NCBI GenBank assembly: GCA_028713495.1
Contig: JAQTOF010000003.1
Coordinates: forward strand, 1-36,611
Source of the DNA: Candidatus Iainarchaeum sp.
Lineage (GTDB): Archaea > Micrarchaeota > Micrarchaeia > Anstonellales > Bilamarchaeaceae
DNA length: 36,611 nt
Direction of reading: 5' to 3'
Of this stretch, positions 7,736-16,604 are shown piece after piece. The notes below the pieces were generated by a model. It did no database searches, was not told where the DNA came from, and saw only the letters and a program-made list of their open reading frames with translations. Positions within the stretch are counted from its first letter, which is position 1. Each line of letters opens with the position of its first letter. The translations under genes were made by a program, and so were the position numbers.

Positions 7736-10465
7736 ATGGAGATAGACAAGAACGCATTGAGGAAGCAGTTCGCAGCAGACTGGGAGAAGCACTACAAGCT
7801 CAACATCCTCCTCGAGCGCGGCTTCAGCAGGCAGAAATGCCACAAATGTGGCCGCATGTTCTGGAGCAGGAAAGAAAGCGAGTTCTGCGGCGACCCTGCC
7901 TGCATCGGTTACCAGTTCATAGGCTCCACTCCTGTCAAGAAGAAGCTCGGCTACATAGACACCTGGAAGAAGATAGAGAAGTATTTCACATCATCCGGCC
8001 ATGGCTACATCAAACCATATCCAACGGTGGCCAGGTGGAGGGACGATCTTTACTTCACCATCGCATCGATCAATGATTTCCAGCCATATGTGGTGAATGG
8101 CGAGCTCGAGCCGCCTGCCAATCCACTCATCGTCCCCCAACCATGCATCAGATTCTCTGACCTCAGCAATGTCGGCGTGAGCGGCAGGCACTACACGAAT
8201 TTCGTCATGATCGGCCAGCATGCCTTCAATACGAAGAAATCCGGCCAGTTCTACTGGAAGGAGGAAGCGATGACCCACGACCTCAACTATCTTGGCGCCA
8301 TCGGGATCCCCGAGGACGAGATAATATTCCAGGAGGATGTCTGGGCAGGCGGAGGCAACTTCGGCCCATGCATAGAGTATTTCGTCCGTGGCCTTGAGCT
8401 CGGCAACTGCGTTTTCATGCAATACGAAACCACCCCCCATGGCCCCAGGGAGCTCAGCACGAAGGTCATAGATATGGGCGCAGGCCTCAGCAGGCTTTCA
8501 TGGATAACCTCAGGCGAGCCCACGAGCTACGAGGTGGTCTTCGGTCCTGTCATAGAGGAGATGAAGCGCGAGGCAGGCATCAAGATGGACAAGGACCTTT
8601 TCCTCAGGTTCGCCAAAATATCAGGCAGCCTCAATGAAGACGAGGTGCCTGACCTTGAGAAAGAGAAGGAGCGCATAGCAGAGATGCTCGGGATAACCAA
8701 GAAGGAGCTGTTCCAGACATTGGAGCCGCTCCAGGCCCTCTATGCCTCTGCAGATCATCTATGCACCTTGCTTTTCACCGTTACCGATGGCATGCTGCCA
8801 AGCAATGCCGGTGGCGGCTACAACCTCAGGATGGTCACCCGCCGCGTGTTCGGCTTCAGCGAGCGCTATGGCTACGACCTGGACTACGCGAAGATAATCC
8901 AGGGCCATGCGGATTTCCTCGAGTATATATTCCCACACCTCCAGAACGGCGTGGATACCACGGTCGCGGTGCTGGAGGAGGAAGAGAAGCGCTACAAGGC
9001 GACCCGCGAGAAGGCCCGCTCAGTCGTCCTCAACCTTGTGAAGAAAGCAAAAGGCGCGAAGGAAGGCGTGAGCAACAAGGACCGCGGAAGCGTGGGCGGA
9101 AAGATAAAGGCAGCCGACCTTTTCACATTATACAAGAGCCAGGGCATACCGCCGGAGGCTGTCCAGGAAGTGGCAGCAGAGAACGACATAGATGTGGAAA
9201 TGCCAGGCAACTTCTACCAGAAGGTCAGGGCAGGCGAAGGTGAGGCCGCCTCACCTGATAAGGGACCAGCCGTGAAAGTCCTGTTTTCTGACATCTCATC
9301 GCTCGATAAGACCGAGCCGCTCTATTACAGCCGCGATGCGAAATTCAAGGCAAAAGTGCTCGGCATAGTCCATGGCAAATATGTCGTTCTGGACCGCACA
9401 GCATTCTATCCAGAAGGCGGAGGCCAGGTGTCAGACACAGGAACGCTTGATGGCGTGAAAGTGAAGCAGGTCACCCGGCAGTCCGGCGTCGTCCTCCATG
9501 AAGCTGAGAACGCATCGCATTTCAAGACCGGAGCCACTGTGGAAGGCATCGTAGATCTGGAGCGCAGGAAGACCATCGTCAGGCACCACACAGCGGCTCA
9601 CATGCTGAATGCCGCCTGCAGGGCCGTTCTCGGCCCGCACATATGGCAGGGCGGCTCTCACAAGGATGAAGAGAAAGCGCACCTGGATGTCACCCACTAC
9701 AAGAAAATAACGCACGAGGAGCTTGCGAAGATCGAGCAGAAGGTCAATGAATACATCATGCGCGACATGCCGATCGCGACCGAAGTGCTGCCCAGGAACC
9801 AGGCAGAAGCAAAATACGGCTTCACGCTCTATCAGGGCGGAGCTGTGCCTGGCAAGGAGATCCGGGTGGTCAGCGTGGGCGACATAGACAGCGAGGCCTG
9901 CGGAGGCACCCACACCATGCTCTCTAGGACAGGGGAGATCGGCTGCTTCAAGATCGTCAGGCGCGAGAGCGTGCAGGATGGCATAGAAAGGATAACATAC
10001 AAGTGCGGTTCTGTCGCCATAGCCTACATGCAGGAAAGGGATAAGCTGCTCAGGGATGCCTGCGATGTTGTCAGCATATCAGAAGGCGAGCTTATCCGGA
10101 CCATGGAGCGATTCTTCAATGAGTGGAAGGCCCAGAGGAAGCAGATCGAGGAGCTTGGCTCATTGCTTGTGAAGGATGAAGCAAGAGGAATAATAGAAGA
10201 TTACAAAGGCAAGCCTGTCATGAGGGTGCTGGATCTTGACGAAGCATCTCTCAAGAAACTTGCGCTCGCTGTGGCTGAGAGCGACAAGGCTGCGGCATGC
10301 GTTATAAACAAATCAGGGAACATCATCTGCGCTGCGGGCAAGAATTCAGGGATCAGCGCGAAAACCCTTCTTGAGAAAGCACTGAAAGAGCTAGGCGGTT
10401 CTGGCGGCGGAAGCGACAGGATTGCGCAAGGGAAAGCGCAGAAAATAGCTGTTGTTCACCTATAG
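7736..10465 (+). CDS. alaS: Alanyl-tRNA synthetase, archaeal type
   Basis: Charges tRNA-Ala and removes mischarged serine or glycine. At 909 residues it fits archaeal AlaRS. The archaeal N-terminal zinc motif CHKCG-x-C-x-C (residues 34-61) precedes the class II catalytic core. The editing domain shows HHTAAHML near residue 616 and CGGTH near 722, the two halves of its zinc site. The C-terminal C-Ala domain ends with GGSGGGSDRIAQGKA, the glycine-rich signature. The ATG at 7736 follows a TATA element. The 3' end overlaps the convergent hypothetical gene by 10 bp. Intact. Confidence 0.97.
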   Translation: MEIDKNALRKQFAADWEKHYKLNILLERGFSRQKCHKCGRMFWSRKESEFCGDPACIGYQFIGSTPVKKKLGYIDTWKKIEKYFTSSGHGYIKPYPTVARWRDDLYFTIASINDFQPYVVNGELEPPANPLIVPQPCIRFSDLSNVGVSGRHYTNFVMIGQHAFNTKKSGQFYWKEEAMTHDLNYLGAIGIPEDEIIFQEDVWAGGGNFGPCIEYFVRGLELGNCVFMQYETTPHGPRELSTKVIDMGAGLSRLSWITSGEPTSYEVVFGPVIEEMKREAGIKMDKDLFLRFAKISGSLNEDEVPDLEKEKERIAEMLGITKKELFQTLEPLQALYASADHLCTLLFTVTDGMLPSNAGGGYNLRMVTRRVFGFSERYGYDLDYAKIIQGHADFLEYIFPHLQNGVDTTVAVLEEEEKRYKATREKARSVVLNLVKKAKGAKEGVSNKDRGSVGGKIKAADLFTLYKSQGIPPEAVQEVAAENDIDVEMPGNFYQKVRAGEGEAASPDKGPAVKVLFSDISSLDKTEPLYYSRDAKFKAKVLGIVHGKYVVLDRTAFYPEGGGQVSDTGTLDGVKVKQVTRQSGVVLHEAENASHFKTGATVEGIVDLERRKTIVRHHTAAHMLNAACRAVLGPHIWQGGSHKDEEKAHLDVTHYKKITHEELAKIEQKVNEYIMRDMPIATEVLPRNQAEAKYGFTLYQGGAVPGKEIRVVSVGDIDSEACGGTHTMLSRTGEIGCFKIVRRESVQDGIERITYKCGSVAIAYMQERDKLLRDACDVVSISEGELIRTMERFFNEWKAQRKQIEELGSLLVKDEARGIIEDYKGKPVMRVLDLDEASLKKLALAVAESDKAAACVINKSGNIICAAGKNSGISAKTLLEKALKELGGSGGGSDRIAQGKAQKIAVVHL

Positions 10466-10737
10466 GTGCCTTCAGGAGTGAGCTGTTGTATTCCTTCAGG
10501 AGGCGCTTTCAGGGCTGCGAATTGAGCCTTGAGATTGTTCCATCCGTCCTGTTGGGCTTTCCGATCAGGATTGGCCATGAGCTCATTTAGTCTGTCGATG
10601 AGCCGTGCCTTTCGCAGTACATCTTGAGGATTTTCACTCTTTGATGTGGTCGCTGCCACAAAAGTAGTTGACCTGGTGGTCTCTAACGCTCTCAACTCTT
10701 TCTTGCCACCATTACACGTCTGTACTGCTGCAAACAT
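10456..10737 (-). CDS. Small hypothetical protein
   Basis: A 93-residue polar protein squeezed between alaS (10 bp overlap at the 3' ends) and the ABC exporter operon. I prefer the ATG at 10737 because a TATA-like CTTTTTAATGG lies about 45 bp upstream; a longer GTG-type start at 10812 would overlap the permease gene. The sequence has two cysteines, a threonine-rich stretch and a tryptophan-containing helix (DGWNNLKAQFAALK). No domain is recognised. It may be a real small gene, but the coding evidence is limited. Confidence 0.45.
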   Translation of the reverse strand: MFAAVQTCNGGKKELRALETTRSTTFVAATTSKSENPQDVLRKARLIDRLNELMANPDRKAQQDGWNNLKAQFAALKAPPEGIQQLTPEGTYR

Positions 10738-10801
10738 TCTCTGATCGCCGCTTTTCTTACACAGATAACCATTAAAAAGCTTTTCCTGCCCGGTCCGGCG
10801 T

Positions 10802-11551
10802 CTAACTCTCAATCCTGTTGAACAGCCACGTCGCTAGAAGGACGCTCAGCACGAGGGAGAAACCAAGGATTCCGCCGCTCACTGCTATCGGCATGGTGGA
10901 AGTCCCTGTCAGCAGGTATCTCAACGCCTCCACCACATAAGTCATGGGATTTATGTAGGAAAGCCAGCGTATCGGATCGGGCGCCGTTGTGAGCGGAAAG
11001 AGCGCTCCTGACAGGAAGAACATCGGCATCACCAGGAAGTTCATCACCAGCTGGAACCCCTGCATGTCCTCCATCGTGGATGCGATCGCTATGCCCAGCG
11101 ACACGAACATCACCGACACCATGAACATGAGCGCCACGGCCGGCAGGATATCGACCATCTCTATATGGGCTCCGAGCAGCATGGCTATTCCGAGCATGAG
11201 CAAGCCTTGTATCACCGCGGTGGTCGCTCCGCCCAGAGCCTTGCCTATCACTATGCTGGTCCTTCTCACAGGCGCCACCATGGTCTCTTTCAAAAATCCG
11301 AACTGCCTGTCCATTATCACGATGACTCCTGAGAATATGGAGCCGAAAAGCACAACCATCGCCAGTATTCCTGGCGCCATGAAGTCAAGATAGCTGCCAT
11401 TGGCCACCGTGACCACGCTTCCAAGGCCTGTGCCGATGATAGCAAGGAAGAAGAATGGCATGGCGAGGCTGCCGATTATCCTGCTCTTGGACCTGGAGAA
11501 ACGTATGAGCTCCCTTCTCCAGATATAGTATATGGCCGTGAGCTCGCTCAT
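10802..11551 (-). CDS. ABC-2 type transporter permease
   Basis: A 249-residue integral membrane subunit of an ABC-2 (DrrB-like) exporter, with about six hydrophobic segments. The N-terminal YYIWRRELIRFSRSKSRI is the usual cytoplasmic lead-in, and the late NFLVMPMFFLSGALFPL with INPMTYVVEALRYLLTG is the family signature. Its ATG overlaps the stop of the ATPase gene by ATGA, so the two form an operon and a complex. The substrate is unknown; relatives export drugs, lipids or polysaccharide. Confidence 0.93.
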   Translation of the reverse strand: MSELTAIYYIWRRELIRFSRSKSRIIGSLAMPFFFLAIIGTGLGSVVTVANGSYLDFMAPGILAMVVLFGSIFSGVIVIMDRQFGFLKETMVAPVRRTSIVIGKALGGATTAVIQGLLMLGIAMLLGAHIEMVDILPAVALMFMVSVMFVSLGIAIASTMEDMQGFQLVMNFLVMPMFFLSGALFPLTTAPDPIRWLSYINPMTYVVEALRYLLTGTSTMPIAVSGGILGFSLVLSVLLATWLFNRIES

Positions 11552-12558
11552 CCTGACCGCCTCCTGGAAGCAACCCTTGCCCTGAGCGACTCATTGGGAG
11601 AGACTTCCTCTTCCCTTATGGTCTTGCCTGTGTAATGAAGGAAAACATCATCCAAGGTAGGTTTGTGCAAGCTGACCGACTCCACAGCTATCCCTTTCTT
11701 CCTGGCGATCTCCATCAGGACCGGTATCCTCTGTTCGCCTTTCGTGACCCGCAAAGTCAGGCTGCCATCATGGCATTTCGCTTCGCCTACCCATGCCAGC
11801 TTTCCGAAAGCTTCCTTGAGCTTGTCTGAACAAGGGGTCTCTATCGAGAGGATGTCGCCGCCAAGCGAATCCTTGAGCGCAGAGCTTTTGTCCAGCGCGA
11901 TTATCTTTCCATGATCTATTATCGCCACCCGGTCGCAAAGCAGGTCGGCTTCGTCCATGTAATGCGTCGTTATGACTATGGTTATGCCACGCTCTTTCTG
12001 CATCTTTTTGATGTAGCTCCAGATATGCTGCCTTGTCTGCGGGTCCAGGCCGATGGTCGGCTCATCCAGGAAAAGCACGTCAGGGCAGTGGAGCAATCCT
12101 CTCGCGATCTCCAGGCGCCTCCTCATCCCTCCTGAGAACGTCTTGACGATATGGTGCAGCCGGTCCTCCAGCTCCACCATCTTTATGACCTCCTTTATCC
12201 TGGCCTCTGCCTCTTTCCTGTCCATATTATACATGGCTCCATGGAGCTCCAGATTCTCGTAGGCGGTCAGCTCCTCATCCAGCGAAGAGTCCTGGAACAC
12301 TATGCCGATGGACTCACGGACCTTATCGGCCTGTTTCTGGACATCGTAGCCATTCACCTTCGCATGGCCTGCCGTGGGTCTTTTCATTGTCACAAGCATG
12401 GAAATGAGCGTGGTCTTACCAGCGCCGTTCGGGCCGAGCAGACCGAATATCTCTCCGTTGCTGATCGTCAATGAGACATTATCCACTGCGGCCAGTGCGC
12501 CGAATCTTTTCGTGAGCCCCTCTACCTCTATCGCATTCACGCCTTCGGTCCGTTGCAT
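11548..12558 (-). CDS. ABC exporter ATP-binding subunit (DrrA family)
   Basis: A 336-residue ATPase that powers the ABC-2 permease downstream. The start is set at ATG 12558 so the protein begins just before AIEVEGLTKRFG; upstream in-frame codons give unrelated sequence. The Walker A motif is GPNGAGKT, the signature FSGGMRRRLEIARGL, the Walker B VLFLDEP, and the switch His lies in TTHYMDEAD. A C-terminal domain of about 100 residues matches the DrrA class and ends in an Arg-rich tail. It lies 13 bp from the stop of the phosphoglucose isomerase gene. Confidence 0.95.
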   Translation of the reverse strand: MQRTEGVNAIEVEGLTKRFGALAAVDNVSLTISNGEIFGLLGPNGAGKTTLISMLVTMKRPTAGHAKVNGYDVQKQADKVRESIGIVFQDSSLDEELTAYENLELHGAMYNMDRKEAEARIKEVIKMVELEDRLHHIVKTFSGGMRRRLEIARGLLHCPDVLFLDEPTIGLDPQTRQHIWSYIKKMQKERGITIVITTHYMDEADLLCDRVAIIDHGKIIALDKSSALKDSLGGDILSIETPCSDKLKEAFGKLAWVGEAKCHDGSLTLRVTKGEQRIPVLMEIARKKGIAVESVSLHKPTLDDVFLHYTGKTIREEEVSPNESLRARVASRRRSG

Positions 12559-12571
12559 AGCCGCCAATTGA

Positions 12572-13291
12572 TCATCTTTTTTGGAGCAACCCGGGCTTTG
12601 CCAGGAACTCGAATGTCTTCGCTTCCCTTTGCAGCTCCAAGAGCAGGTCATCGCATGAGAACCCATATCTGCTGTTGAATTCCTTGGCCGACAGCCTCTC
12701 GTTCTTCTCAACGACATAGTTGCTGTTCTGCCTTATCTCTCCACCCTGCATGTAATAGTAGGCCGCTCCTTGGTTGCTTTCATAATCCCCGTAGAGGGCT
12801 TCGAACCGGTCATAGACCAGGTTTGAGAGCACGAGCACGTCCTCGCCTTTGTTCACGGTGACGTGGCCATAGCCAGGGGGCAGGAGCACGGCATCTCCTT
12901 TCTCTGCATTGACCATGGACACATTGACACTGCCATTCCTGTTCTTCTTCTGGAGTATGAAGACCGCGCTGCCATGGAGCACCTGATAGACCTCTGGATA
13001 TCCAGGGCCGTCCTCGCTGCCCGGATGATAATGCCCGTGCGTCTTGGCGCACTCCTCCCCGAAAGGCTCAGGCGGTATGACCGTTATGTCGAATCTGATG
13101 TCCCCTTCCCTGTACACGTTCCTGTACATGAAATAAGCTTCCTTGTCCCCTCTGGCTTCAGAATAGCTGAGGAGCGTCTTTCTCATCTCGCGCATGGTCC
13201 TCGTGGTGCGCTGATGTCTGTCGCCATCAACGAAAAGATCGTGGCCCACCAGCTCTATCTTGATCGGCCCGTCATAGAGTGTTATGCCCAT
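12572..13291 (-). CDS. pgiA: Glucose-6-phosphate isomerase, archaeal cupin type
   Basis: Interconverts glucose-6-phosphate and fructose-6-phosphate. The cupin metal site is clear: THGHYHPG (His85, His87) and YPEVYQVLHG (Glu100), with a later His in GYGHVTVN. The family member in Pyrococcus has about 190 residues; this one has 239, with roughly 50 extra C-terminal residues of charged helix. I chose ATG 13291, preceded by a GGGGG tract; a TTG at 13300 is also in frame. It overlaps the upstream hypothetical gene by 20 bp. Together with tpiA and PEPC in this window it points to sugar phosphate metabolism. Confidence 0.93.
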   Translation of the reverse strand: MGITLYDGPIKIELVGHDLFVDGDRHQRTTRTMREMRKTLLSYSEARGDKEAYFMYRNVYREGDIRFDITVIPPEPFGEECAKTHGHYHPGSEDGPGYPEVYQVLHGSAVFILQKKNRNGSVNVSMVNAEKGDAVLLPPGYGHVTVNKGEDVLVLSNLVYDRFEALYGDYESNQGAAYYYMQGGEIRQNSNYVVEKNERLSAKEFNSRYGFSCDDLLLELQREAKTFEFLAKPGLLQKR

Positions 13292-13679
13292 TCTCGACAA
13301 CCCCCTTCATCCGCCTGAACTCCGCCAGCGTGGCGATCGGTTTCTTGACTTTCAGCTTCTGCTTCTCGAACTTATAAAACAGGAGCTTGAGGAACGTGAG
13401 GAACTCGCTGCTCTTGATGCCTTTCTCGTCAAATCCCTTCTCGAGCTTCTGTATGGTCTTGAATGATGCCATGAAGAACGAGAGCTCTATCGTGTTGTTG
13501 CCGTTCCATTCCTTTATCTCCTCGCACATCAGCATGCGGACGAACCCCAGCTCAGCCCGTAGCCTCTTGGACGCGGCATCATTTCCATTCACGCCGGTTT
13601 TTATCGTGCGCAGGGTATGGGCTAGCGCGTCCCATTCGGTATTCGCGAAGCTATCACTTATGCTGATTGGAGGATTCAC
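13272..13679 (-). CDS. Hypothetical protein upstream of pgiA
   Basis: A helical protein of about 135 residues with no recognised domain. The first ATG is far inside. A GTG at 13679 fits a leaderless start about 28 bp from the TATA-like ATTAATAAG; a TTG at 13700 is also possible. The sequence is rich in charged helices (LGFVRMLMCEEIKEW, FLTFLKLLFYKFEKQKLK). Its 3' end overlaps pgiA by 20 bp, so the two are probably cotranscribed. Function unknown. Confidence 0.65.
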   Translation of the reverse strand: MNPPISISDSFANTEWDALAHTLRTIKTGVNGNDAASKRLRAELGFVRMLMCEEIKEWNGNNTIELSFFMASFKTIQKLEKGFDEKGIKSSEFLTFLKLLFYKFEKQKLKVKKPIATLAEFRRMKGVVENGHNTL

Positions 13680-13764
13680 GGGGATAGGATAGTATGGCAA
13701 ATCTTATTAATCTGCATGTGCGTGCGGACACAAAAATAGAAATAATCGCCCGAGTGATGCAGCA

Positions 13765-13778
13765 TTGAAAAAAATCCA
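13765..13778 (-). terminator. T-tract after tRNA-Gln
   Basis: On the minus strand the tRNA-Gln 3' end is followed by TGGATTTTTTTCAATG, a seven-T run typical of archaeal termination. Confidence 0.5.
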
Positions 13779-13851
13779 TAGCCCCGAGCGGATTCGAACC
13801 GCTGTCAAGAGATCCAGAGTCTCCTATCCTTGACCGCTAGACGACGGGGCT
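13779..13851 (-). tRNA. tRNA-Gln(CUG), no intron
   Basis: A 73 nt cloverleaf. The acceptor is AGCCCCG/CGGGGCU with discriminator A, the anticodon stem GGAGA/UCUCU, the loop CUCUGGA with anticodon CUG, and the T arm GCGGUUCGAAUCCGC. CCA is not encoded. A TATA-like GGTTTTTTATTTG lies about 40 bp upstream. Confidence 0.94.
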
Positions 13852-13916
13852 GCTAGAAGTCAAAACACAAGACCTTCTTCCTAAGAAACAAATAAAAAAC
13901 CGGCCTTTACCTCTTC

Positions 13917-13926
13917 GCTTATATTT
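13917..13926 (+). promoter_or_regulatory. TATA element of the glycosidase-like lipoprotein gene
   Basis: CTTATATTTC lies 27 bp before the ATG at 13948, the spacing of a leaderless archaeal transcript. Confidence 0.5.
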
Positions 13927-13947
13927 CTCTTCCTCCAAGCATATCCC

Positions 13948-15330
13948 ATGAGACGCTTCATACCTTTGATCCTGCTTGTCTTCGCATTCGGATGCGCACA
14001 GAAGCCGCCTGAGCCGCCAGAACAATCCTATTCCACCTATACGGACGGGCTGTTCTCCTTTGACGCTCCTGAGTGGCAGGAGGCGGCCCCAGGACCTGGC
14101 ATGTTCTTCGCAAGAAGCAACGGCACCTGCATGCTTGTCGCAGCCACAAGCCCTATCCCATCCGCCCTGCTCAGGGACGAGCTGAAAAAAAGCTTCGGCG
14201 AGAACCTATCATCCGCAGAAGGTGAGTATCTCGACTACACGTTCGTAATGAGTGGCAACACATACAATGGCAGGAGCCGCGTCATGTACTGCGACTACCA
14301 GACGTATTCGCTCACCATGGCATGCCTCGGCCCTGTGACAGAGACGCGTCCACTCGACTCAGCAGCATGCGCGAAACGCCAGCTAGAGACAAAGCCCAAG
14401 CTCGGCCTCATAGCCAATCCTCCCAATGACGATACGCTTCTCATCGTGCAGACCATAAAGGACGCCAGGCAGAACGGTGTTGATGTCCTCTACTGGTATT
14501 TCTCCTATGACGCTTCGGACGATTGGACGTCCGCGGATTATATCATGGAGCCGCTTTCCTATGAAGGCAGGACCGGCGTTGTGATGGAAGCCATCCATAC
14601 TACTGTACTGGCGCCGTATCCAGAAGGCTTCATGTCTTTAGACTCTCCTGGTTTCAAGGAAGCGTATGCCGAACGTTCAGTCGAGTTCGTCGAGCGCTAC
14701 CATCCGGATTACTATTTCGTGGGCAATGAAGTGGATGTCTATCTGTCTCCGCACCGCGACCAGGTCCCGGCGTTCAAGGAGCTTCTCAGGTACACAAGGG
14801 AAAAAGTGCACGCCGCAAGCCCTTCCACAAAGGTCGGGTTCACAGTGACCTACCATGACGCCCTGCGCAACAATGCCACTGATATAATAGAGACGCTGGC
14901 CGAAGATGCGGACCTGATCGGCTATACCTCCTATGGCTATGGGGAGCCCTTCCGCTTTGATAATGTCTCAGCCGGAGCGGCTTACATAAGGGATATCAGG
15001 AATCTGGTACCAGGCAAGCCCTATGCCATAGTGGAGACCGGTTGGAGCAGTTCCTCCATGCTGGGCTCGAGCGAAGACAAGCAGGCAGAGTTCGCTGGCG
15101 AGTTCTTCTCCTATCTGGGCGAGACCGATGCGGAATTCATCAACTGGTTCGAGCTGCATGACGGCAAGGACTGCACGGCGGCGGCAGAAGGCTTCCTAGT
15201 AGACGCCCCTGAGCTCAAGGAGAATGAGGAGTTCATGGAGATATTCAAGGAATCCCTATGCACGCTCGGCATGAAATACAATGATGACACGCCGAAGAAG
15301 GCATGGGATGTCTGGCTGGAGAATACCTGA
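13948..15330 (+). CDS. Lipoprotein with glycoside-hydrolase-like TIM-barrel domain
   Basis: A 460-residue lipoprotein with lipobox VFAFGC (Cys16). Residues 28-145 form an N-terminal domain starting GLFSFDAP. Residues 150-460 resemble a clan A glycosidase barrel: LGLIANPP strand 1, VLYWYF strand 2, YFVGNEVD with Asn260-Glu261 as candidate acid/base, strand IGYTSYGYG, YAIVETGWS with Glu363 as candidate nucleophile, and FINWFELHD at the last strand. The two glutamates and their spacing of about 100 residues fit retaining glycosidases. The substrate is unknown. Location outside the membrane is inferred from the lipobox. It could be a sugar-binding relative without activity. Confidence 0.85.
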   Translation: MRRFIPLILLVFAFGCAQKPPEPPEQSYSTYTDGLFSFDAPEWQEAAPGPGMFFARSNGTCMLVAATSPIPSALLRDELKKSFGENLSSAEGEYLDYTFVMSGNTYNGRSRVMYCDYQTYSLTMACLGPVTETRPLDSAACAKRQLETKPKLGLIANPPNDDTLLIVQTIKDARQNGVDVLYWYFSYDASDDWTSADYIMEPLSYEGRTGVVMEAIHTTVLAPYPEGFMSLDSPGFKEAYAERSVEFVERYHPDYYFVGNEVDVYLSPHRDQVPAFKELLRYTREKVHAASPSTKVGFTVTYHDALRNNATDIIETLAEDADLIGYTSYGYGEPFRFDNVSAGAAYIRDIRNLVPGKPYAIVETGWSSSSMLGSSEDKQAEFAGEFFSYLGETDAEFINWFELHDGKDCTAAAEGFLVDAPELKENEEFMEIFKESLCTLGMKYNDDTPKKAWDVWLENT

Positions 15331-15371
15331 AGGCGCCTGACTTTTTAATTTATGGCGTCAAAGTGATTCCC

Positions 15372-16604
15372 ATGAAGCTCACACCAAAAGGCATGCGTGA
15401 CATCGGTCCTGAAGATATGTTCGTCAGGGAAGAAGCCATCGAGACGATCCGCAGCATCTTCCGCTCCTATGGCTACAGGCCGCTGGAGACCCCAGCCATG
15501 GAATACCTGGAGACCCTCCGCGCAAAGGCAGGCCAGGAAGTGGACAAGCAGATATTCCTCATTGAAGGCGGCGAATACGGCCTGAGGTTCGATCTCACGG
15601 TCCCGCTCGCCCGCTATGCAGCAGCCACAGACGCTCCAAAACCGTTCAAGCGCTATGCGATAGACGTCGTTTGGCGCAAAGAGGAGCCGCAGCGAGGACG
15701 GTTCCGCGAGTTCTACCAGGCTGATGTGGACATCATCGGCAGCTCTTCCATGCGATCCGAGGCAGAGCTTCTTTCCCTTGCCCGCGATGTCTGCCTGGCA
15801 TTCAGTTTTGACAAACCCAAAATCATGATCAACAACAGGAAGATACTGGAAGGGATAGCGACCGAGCTGGAGCTCGGCAAGGACAAGGAAGAGGTTTTCC
15901 GTGTCCTGGACAAGCTCGATAAGATAGGGCCGGGTGAAGTCGAGAAACTGCTGAAGCAGATCCTCGGCGATAAGAAAGCCGGCAAGCTCCTGGAAATCAT
16001 AAACGCGAAAGGCGACAACAAGAAAAAACTCGCGCTTGCCACGAAATTCAGCGCTGAGGGTGCGAAAGAGCTGGAAGAGATCCTCTCGTTCTGCGATTTT
16101 CCTGTGGAAGTGGATCTTTTCCTTGTCCGCGGCCTTGGCTACTACACGGGTCCGGTCTTCGAGATAAAACTGAGCGAGGGTATCGGCACAGTGATGGCGG
16201 GTGGCAGGTATGACAACCTGCTCGGCGTCTATGGCCAGCCATCCCCTGCTACCGGCATATCTGTGGGCATAGAACGGCTGGTCACACTGCTCAGCGAGAG
16301 GAAAAAAGCCGCAAAGAAGACAGACAGCCTGGTGCTTATCGCATGCATAAAGCCTGAGTTCTACAAGGCCGCGCTATCCATCGCATCAGAATTCAGGAAA
16401 GCGGGCATCGCATGCGAAACGGATTTGAACGACAGGAACATCCGCAAGCAGTTCGACTATGCCAATGCACTGGGAATACCTTTCGTAGCGGTCATAGGCG
16501 AGCGCGAAGCGAAATCCAAATCAGTGACCCTGCGCGACATGGCTTCAGGAAAAGAAGGGGTTCTTCCGATCGGCGCTGCCATAGCGGAAGTGAAGGGTGG
16601 ATGA
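15372..16604 (+). CDS. hisS: Histidyl-tRNA synthetase
   Basis: A class II synthetase for tRNA-His, 410 residues. The start is at ATG 15372 (MKLTPKGMRDIGPEDM), with a TATA-like CTTTTTAATTTATGG about 30 bp upstream. The class II core includes RYAIDVVWRKEEPQRGRFRE (motif 2) and YQADVDIIG. The histidine-specific LGYYTGPVFEI follows, then GGRYDNLLGVYG and GISVGIERL (motif 3). The C-terminal anticodon-binding domain ends the protein. The stop overlaps the start of the HisA-like gene by 8 bp. Confidence 0.96.
   Translation: MKLTPKGMRDIGPEDMFVREEAIETIRSIFRSYGYRPLETPAMEYLETLRAKAGQEVDKQIFLIEGGEYGLRFDLTVPLARYAAATDAPKPFKRYAIDVVWRKEEPQRGRFREFYQADVDIIGSSSMRSEAELLSLARDVCLAFSFDKPKIMINNRKILEGIATELELGKDKEEVFRVLDKLDKIGPGEVEKLLKQILGDKKAGKLLEIINAKGDNKKKLALATKFSAEGAKELEEILSFCDFPVEVDLFLVRGLGYYTGPVFEIKLSEGIGTVMAGGRYDNLLGVYGQPSPATGISVGIERLVTLLSERKKAAKKTDSLVLIACIKPEFYKAALSIASEFRKAGIACETDLNDRNIRKQFDYANALGIPFVAVIGEREAKSKSVTLRDMASGKEGVLPIGAAIAEVKGG

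Noticed and set aside
12559-12717. Longer ABC ATPase N-terminus
   Set aside because: The sequence is the shadow of the pgiA gene; the family start is at MQRTEGVNAIEVEG.
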